This document shows positions 59,491 through 64,000 of a DNA stretch of 64,000 nucleotides, piece by piece. This stretch comes from Symsagittifera roscoffensis (taxonomy: Eukaryota; Xenacoelomorpha; Acoela; Convolutidae): contig NC_087067.1 of the NCBI RefSeq assembly GCF_963678635.1, forward strand, positions 16,317,018 through 16,381,017. The letters are read 5' to 3'. The notes beneath the pieces were generated by a model. The model was not told where the DNA came from and searched no databases. It saw only the letters and a list, made by a program, of their open reading frames with translations. The position numbers were made by a program, and so were the translations under genes. The stretch's first letter is position 1; each line of letters opens with the position of its first letter.

Positions 59491-59810
59491 TCTAAGCCGA
59501 ATTGAGTGTTGCTTAAAAGTTTTTCGGATAAAAAGTATGCGTTTACTTGTTTATACAACAATTTTTCTAACACTTCTGAAAGTGCTGTAGTAATTGAGAG
59601 AAACGTGTAGTTTTCAGGTATTCCAGGATCATCTTTTTGGTATATCGACGTGACACTGAGGAAAAAGATTTTTTTTTTCAGGTTCAATGAAAAGAAAATT
59701 AAGTTGTGCGTAGATCTCAATGTGACCAATTTTATGAGCTGATTGTGGAATTTCAGATAGTTTTTGCGGTTTTTTTTTGCATAGGTTCTCATTTACATCC
59801 TAACGTGTTT

Positions 59811-60483
59811 AAAATTGAGTTTTGTTTTTAGGTTTGGATTAATGTGGTTCTAGTGTGAGAGAACTTTTGGTTTCTTGCTCTTAGAAATAGCTGTTGATTT
59901 TTTTATTGCTAATGAGAGTTTCCAATTCGAAGCTATTTGTTATGATTTCTCCGAAGAAAATTTTTGAGAGAAATGTTATTAGATGATTTATTAATTTTTT
60001 TTTATCGTTAATAACGTTAAATTTTTCTCGTTCGGTTTTTTGAACTGAACAACTGCGACATGGAATTAGTTTTTCCGTATATTTGCTTTTGGTTTATCAT
60101 TAAATATGAAAAATAATTTTTGTGGAGCACCATTCATTTTGTTCCCTGTTCCACAGCATCAACACCCTTAACACATGTGAAAAAAAAGCAATACGAGAGC
60201 CTTGTTACAGCAATAACAAAATTGTTAACACTAGAGGCAATACATATCAGGAAGGAGAAACCGGGCTTGAACACGCGCGATGAGTTTAGGAGCAGGTTGT
60301 TAACACTGAAAATTTAGTCCTAAAATATTTTTGGTTTTTTATTTAAAACGTACATGTATAAATCGAAATTAAGACTCGGAAACTTCCAGACAAATTAATT
60401 CTAAAATATTCAATTAATTTTAGAGGTTAAAAGTTTTTTAATCTCAATAGTAATTTAGAGGTCAACTGTGATTGGCTAATTGC
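59811..60483. other. Spacer between the two repeat copies
   Basis: AT-rich. It may include further 5' sequence of the old LINE (minus strand), but no motif can be read. A 65-codon plus-strand frame at 60120-60317 has no recognisable motif. Confidence 0.4.
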
Positions 60484-60540
60484 TTAACATGAGGGTATGG
60501 GCCAAATTGTATGTGAATTATTGTAATTAACATTTGTAAA
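60484..60540 (+). repeat. Hammerhead-bearing repeat copy B, left piece
   Basis: AACATGAGGGTATGGGCCAA through AATTAACATTTGTAAA matches copy A up to position 59219. It then stops at the LINE insertion point. Confidence 0.8.
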
Positions 60541-63500
60541 CTGATGTTTTAGAAGAAGAAGAAGAAGAAAGAACACTTGAATTACTATACAATAAAAAGC
60601 CGAGGCATCAGTGTAGCAAAGTGTAAATATTAAAATTGGTTATAAATTCATTGGTTACATCAAACAAAAACAAAACATCAGAAAACAAGCAATAAACAAA
60701 ACAAAAAAAAACAAAATCGGTTACAGTTCGGAAATTGGTTGATTAAAGTATATGAAGTTTCGGATACTATAGAAAATTAAAGATTTAAGAATTAGGAACA
60801 AGCTGATAATAAAACTTTACAAACAATTTTACAGATAGTCCAATTATACAACGTATATGCAGAGTATATACAGTTTCTCTTTCAAGCAATGTGTGAAAAA
60901 TTAAACTGAATTAAAAAATATAGAACTAGCAAAAACGGTAATCACGCCACGTATTTGTATTAGTACATATAGGATTGTTTCTCAATTCACTCACGTAAAA
61001 TTCTTTCAATTTTTTCTTGAATTCTGTTTTCGATTTTTCTAAATTGCGCAAAATTATGGGCAGTGAATTCCATTTTTTAGAAGTCAAATGAAAAAATGAT
61101 TTTTGTAGAGAAGCAGTCGAACAATGTTTGTCAAAAATAATTTGTTTCGTTCTTTCGTTGAGCCTATAATTGGCAGTCGGTAGTCTCAGTGTATTTTCAA
61201 AAGCCTTCTTTTTGTTTGTAAGATATTGGTATAAGTATGTTATACACTTTAACTCAATTCTTTTCTCGATTCCAATGAACGATTTGCTAATGCGAAGAAG
61301 GGAAGAAGATTTAAAATTCGATCTGAAATATGTTCTTTTTAGCGCCCAGTTCAACTGTTTCTCCAGAGATAGCATCAAAGTAGCATTAATTTGTTGTAAA
61401 AAAATTGCTGAATAATCTAAATGTGATAAAACAAGACAATGAAGCAAGGCAACTAATGATAATGTCGGCAGTTGTTGTCCAATTGTATCAATAGTTTTAA
61501 TCCCTTGGGCCATTTTTTGGAGAATTGTTTTGATTTGAGCATGAAAAGATAAACTTGAATCAAGAATTATGCCTAAATATTTGCATTCTGATTTTTTGGC
61601 TACATAATGCCCACTAATTACTAGTTTATCAGTATCCACATTTTTGCTATCATTTTTTTGACAAAATGTTATAAATTCCGATTTAGATGCATTCAGATTC
61701 AATTGGTTCTCTGCAAAAAATTCCGTTAGATTATTGAGTGATTTTTGCAATCGATTCAAAGCATCCTCAGAAATTATAGAAGAGGAAAAAACCATACAGT
61801 CGTCAGCATATTGAACTAAAGTACAACCCTCATATAATCGCTCTTGTATGTCATTAACATAAATATTGAACAACAACGGACCAAGTACCGTTCCTTGTGG
61901 GACACCTCGTTTTATTTCAATCCAGTCTGAAAAAATTCCATTGACGTTTACTCTTTGAATACGTTTGTTTAGGAAGCTAGCAATTAAAGCATTTGCTCCA
62001 TTTGAAAAACCGAGAGAAAGCATTTTTTCAATTAAAACTTCATGCGAAATAGAATCAAAAGCCTTGGACAGATCTAATAAAGCTGCATGTACGATTTTTT
62101 TTGAATCTATTTGATTTCGAATACTTTCTGTCACATAAACAAGAGCATCTTGTGTTGAAATGTTTTTGCGAAATCCGAATTGAAATGGTGTCATTATTTG
62201 AAATTTGTCAAGATGTTCTGTTATTTGGGCATGTAAAATTTTTTCAAAAATTTTAGAAAAAGCACAAGTTATTGATATTGGCCGATAATTTTTTGCATCC
62301 ATTGGGTCATCTTTTTTGAACAAAGGGGTTACGTTTGCTTTTTTCAGTTCGATCGGGAAAATGTTCTCATCTAAGCAAGTATTTATGACAAAAGTTAAAT
62401 GTGGAACTATAACTGATTGACCGTCAATGATTGCCCAAGCAGGTACGGTACAAGGTCCGAGAGGTTTTCCAACATTGATTTTTCGAACTATATCAAAGCA
62501 TTGCTTCACTGTAATGTGTTGAAAATGAAAAGATGCAGATTCAGAGGCAGATTTGTTGTAATTCGGAGGCTTTTTAGCGCCGAAAAATTCGCCTAAGTTT
62601 GAAAAAATATAATTTAAATGATTGGCAATTTTTTTGTCTTGGGTTATCATTTCACTGAAGGAATTTCGTAGAACTGTAATTCGATGGTTGCCAGAACATG
62701 TACCTCTAACTTGGTTAATATATTTCCATTTTTGTTGGATAGTGCTGAGAAGTGAAAAACAATTTTTTGAATGATCGAATTGTTTACTTCTAATCAATTT
62801 GCTCATTTGATTACGTAAAAACTGGTACTTTGACCAATTATCGCTTGTGCTTTGACTGCGATATGATCTGAGTGAATTCTGTTTCTTAGTCAACAATTGC
62901 TGACATTCTGAATCGAACCATTCCGTTTTCAACACGTTTTTTGGTTTAAAATTACGAACAAACTTTTTTTCGATAGGAGCATGTTGCTGTAGAGCACAAG
63001 AAATTAAATAAATCATCGTCGAGAACATGTTTTGTGCGTCTGTACATTGATATAAGAGATACCAAGGAAGAGCGGAGAGTGAATTGCAAAATTCATTTTT
63101 CTGATAATTTTTCTTATTGAAAGTCGTAATTATCCTCGGTAAAATTTTGCCGCATTTTATATCCGTCAAAATAAATGAAGCAAAATGGTCGGTTTTATAA
63201 GGTGTATCAAAACAAAACTCAATGCCGTTTGTTTCATAGTCACTGATTATGTAGTCGATATGAGTTTTTGTTGAGGAACTAATTCTGGTCTCATCGTTTG
63301 GACAAAAAACCTTCAATCCATATGGAATAATTATAGAATCTAAATTTTCTTTTTCTTTGCTATCCAGATAATTTATGTTATAATCACCCAAAAGCGTAAT
63401 TTTATTAGAAACTGAAAAAGCATTATCTATGTTAAGCGTTAATTGTTCCAAAAAATCAATAAAGTTTGATCTGCTTGGGTTATAACACAAATTAACTAAC

Positions 63501-63629
63501 ATTTTTTCTTTACTCGAAATGTTAAATGTAGATTTGCACTCAACCCACACTGACTCATATTTTTCTTTATCAAATAAATTCATTTAGATTAATTTTTCTT
63601 TATCAAATCGTCATTTAGATTAGTTTATT
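60541..63629 (-). mobile_element. Young LINE (CR1/L2-like), 5' truncated
   Basis: Inserted into repeat copy B. GTAAA is found on both sides (60536-60540 and 63630-63634), a possible short target duplication. The 5' end begins within the endonuclease domain and carries a local duplication of an AATCTAAATGA ... GATAAAGAAAAAT block (63570-63625). The 3' end has a (CTT)n stretch at 60553-60570, followed by about 12 nt. The 3' UTR is roughly 375 nt. The clean ORF implies a recent insertion. Confidence 0.88.
60926..63583 (-). CDS. LINE ORF2: partial endonuclease and full reverse transcriptase (885 aa)
   Basis: Would nick target DNA and reverse-transcribe LINE RNA. Residues ~1-150 are the C-terminal half of an AP endonuclease: LLGDYNINYLD, THIDYIISD and KTDHFASF hold the late catalytic Asp, Asp and His residues. 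The N-terminal half with the catalytic ETW/E motif is absent. RT spans about 350-640: NVTPLFKKDDPMDAKNYRPI, LLDLSKAFDSISH, GVPQGTVLGPLLFNIYVND and QYADDCMVFS with an intact YADD. The C-terminal ~200 residues end with FHLTSKKWNSLPIILRNL, typical of CR1/L2-like elements. No stop or frameshift was seen. The annotated Met is simply the first in the truncated frame. RT may be competent, but the truncated nuclease makes the copy non-autonomous. Confidence 0.9.
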   Translation of the reverse strand: MNLFDKEKYESVWVECKSTFNISSKEKMLVNLCYNPSRSNFIDFLEQLTLNIDNAFSVSNKITLLGDYNINYLDSKEKENLDSIIIPYGLKVFCPNDETRISSSTKTHIDYIISDYETNGIEFCFDTPYKTDHFASFILTDIKCGKILPRIITTFNKKNYQKNEFCNSLSALPWYLLYQCTDAQNMFSTMIYLISCALQQHAPIEKKFVRNFKPKNVLKTEWFDSECQQLLTKKQNSLRSYRSQSTSDNWSKYQFLRNQMSKLIRSKQFDHSKNCFSLLSTIQQKWKYINQVRGTCSGNHRITVLRNSFSEMITQDKKIANHLNYIFSNLGEFFGAKKPPNYNKSASESASFHFQHITVKQCFDIVRKINVGKPLGPCTVPAWAIIDGQSVIVPHLTFVINTCLDENIFPIELKKANVTPLFKKDDPMDAKNYRPISITCAFSKIFEKILHAQITEHLDKFQIMTPFQFGFRKNISTQDALVYVTESIRNQIDSKKIVHAALLDLSKAFDSISHEVLIEKMLSLGFSNGANALIASFLNKRIQRVNVNGIFSDWIEIKRGVPQGTVLGPLLFNIYVNDIQERLYEGCTLVQYADDCMVFSSSIISEDALNRLQKSLNNLTEFFAENQLNLNASKSEFITFCQKNDSKNVDTDKLVISGHYVAKKSECKYLGIILDSSLSFHAQIKTILQKMAQGIKTIDTIGQQLPTLSLVALLHCLVLSHLDYSAIFLQQINATLMLSLEKQLNWALKRTYFRSNFKSSSLLRISKSFIGIEKRIELKCITYLYQYLTNKKKAFENTLRLPTANYRLNERTKQIIFDKHCSTASLQKSFFHLTSKKWNSLPIILRNLEKSKTEFKKKLKEFYVSELRNNPICTNTNTWRDYRFC

Positions 63630-63906
63630 GTAAAAATCCTGACGATGTGCATAGTTGCGAAAACGTTTGAAATTTACTTTTTAGCAAAAATTTCTACAAT
63701 TCATTTTTTGTAGTCTATTAGTGACTACGCGTATGGAATTGTTTCTTAAGTACGTTCGAGATTGTATCGAATAGATTGATATCGTTATTGTTCCGATAAT
63801 TTAAGTTTTAATTGCCTAAAGTTATTACATTAGAGTTAAATGATTGTGAATAGTCAATCGACTGTGCAAGTTCTTCAATGAATTAAGTTTTGTTTACTTC
63901 GCATGT
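63630..63906 (+). repeat. Hammerhead-bearing repeat copy B, right piece
   Basis: Resumes at GTAAAAATCCTGACGATG and matches copy A to GCATGT at 63906. It contains the same hammerhead-like core (63630-63676). Together with 60484-60540 it reconstitutes copy A, showing that the LINE inserted here later. Confidence 0.85.
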
Positions 63907-64000
63907 ATTGTAAGATATAGTCAAAAGGTTGATTCTCTCTTTTTTATTGGACGCAGTTTTAAATGCAATCCAAAAAGTGATTTTCACTGTGCAGAACAAT

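Larger units (their letters stand above)
58400..59810 (-). pseudogene. Decayed LINE RT, split by a ~340-bp repeat
   Basis: The minus strand reads SIYQKDDPGIPENYTFLSI and LSNTQFGLE (59640-59495), then is broken by the repeat at 59152-59490. It continues with SFDSFDDNQL, GVPHIPVLGTLNFNLYI (~58955-58905) and HYADDTNLFC (~58866-58837; catalytic YADD intact). Stops follow. The 3' end shares a TGATCCCGCAGGCCATTTTT segment with the LINE at 4650, so it belongs to the same old family. Confidence 0.75.

Noticed and set aside
1-64000. CRISPR arrays, tRNA or rRNA genes
   Set aside because: Tandem repeats present (19670-19890, 53-57 kb) lack CRISPR repeat/spacer structure. No cloverleaf with A and B boxes and no rRNA-like segment was seen by eye; a tRNAscan-SE run would be decisive.

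Overview
The window comes from an AT-rich invertebrate animal nuclear genome. The evidence is a long multi-exon gene with GT-AG introns, balanced-GC exons inside AT-rich introns, and a metazoan mix of mobile elements: an intron-bearing Penelope-like element, CR1/L2-type LINEs, BEL/Pao LTR elements, hAT-type MITEs and a MULE-like transposase relic. No bacterial gene organisation, CRISPR array, rRNA or tRNA was seen. I cannot name the species.

Layout. 1-3312 (minus): a Penelope-like retroelement (PLE) with two exons, a 68-bp intron that restores the frame, one frameshift, and a complete PHD-type zinc finger inside the reverse transcriptase just before the YVDD box. The left edge cuts it at the start of the expected GIY-YIG domain. 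A hammerhead-like motif and a ~270-bp-armed palindrome (3299-3842) lie at its 5' side. 4560-9350 (minus): two badly decayed LINE copies. 12134-38690 (minus): one gene of 26 coding exons, which I assembled exon by exon. The exon lengths sum to 3237 nt, an exact open frame of 1078 codons plus stop. It is a kinesin-3-type motor of the KIF28/KLP-6 kind (motor, short coiled coil, FHA, C2-like tail, basic/serine-rich C-terminus). Its introns carry three MITEs with 8-bp target duplications, a second terminal-inverted-repeat element with a GC-rich core, a MULE-like relic on the plus strand, two unnamed repeat families and local tandem repeats.

38.7-41.2 kb is the 5' flank of the kinesin. 41.2-50.4 kb (minus) is a damaged BEL/Pao pair: one copy keeps RT and integrase, the other keeps RT and RNase H. 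50.9-57.9 kb (plus) is a LINE whose 3' half has been amplified into a ~1.65-kb tandem array ending in a snap-back hairpin. 58.4-59.8 kb (minus) is another old LINE, split by a ~340-bp repeat that has a hammerhead-like core. A second copy of that repeat is split by a much younger LINE (60541-63629) with a clean 885-codon ORF.

Apart from the kinesin, nearly everything recognisable is mobile DNA. The most unusual items are the PHD finger embedded in the PLE reverse transcriptase, the hammerhead-like repeats linking the PLE to the repeat at the far end of the window, and the higher-order LINE tandem array.
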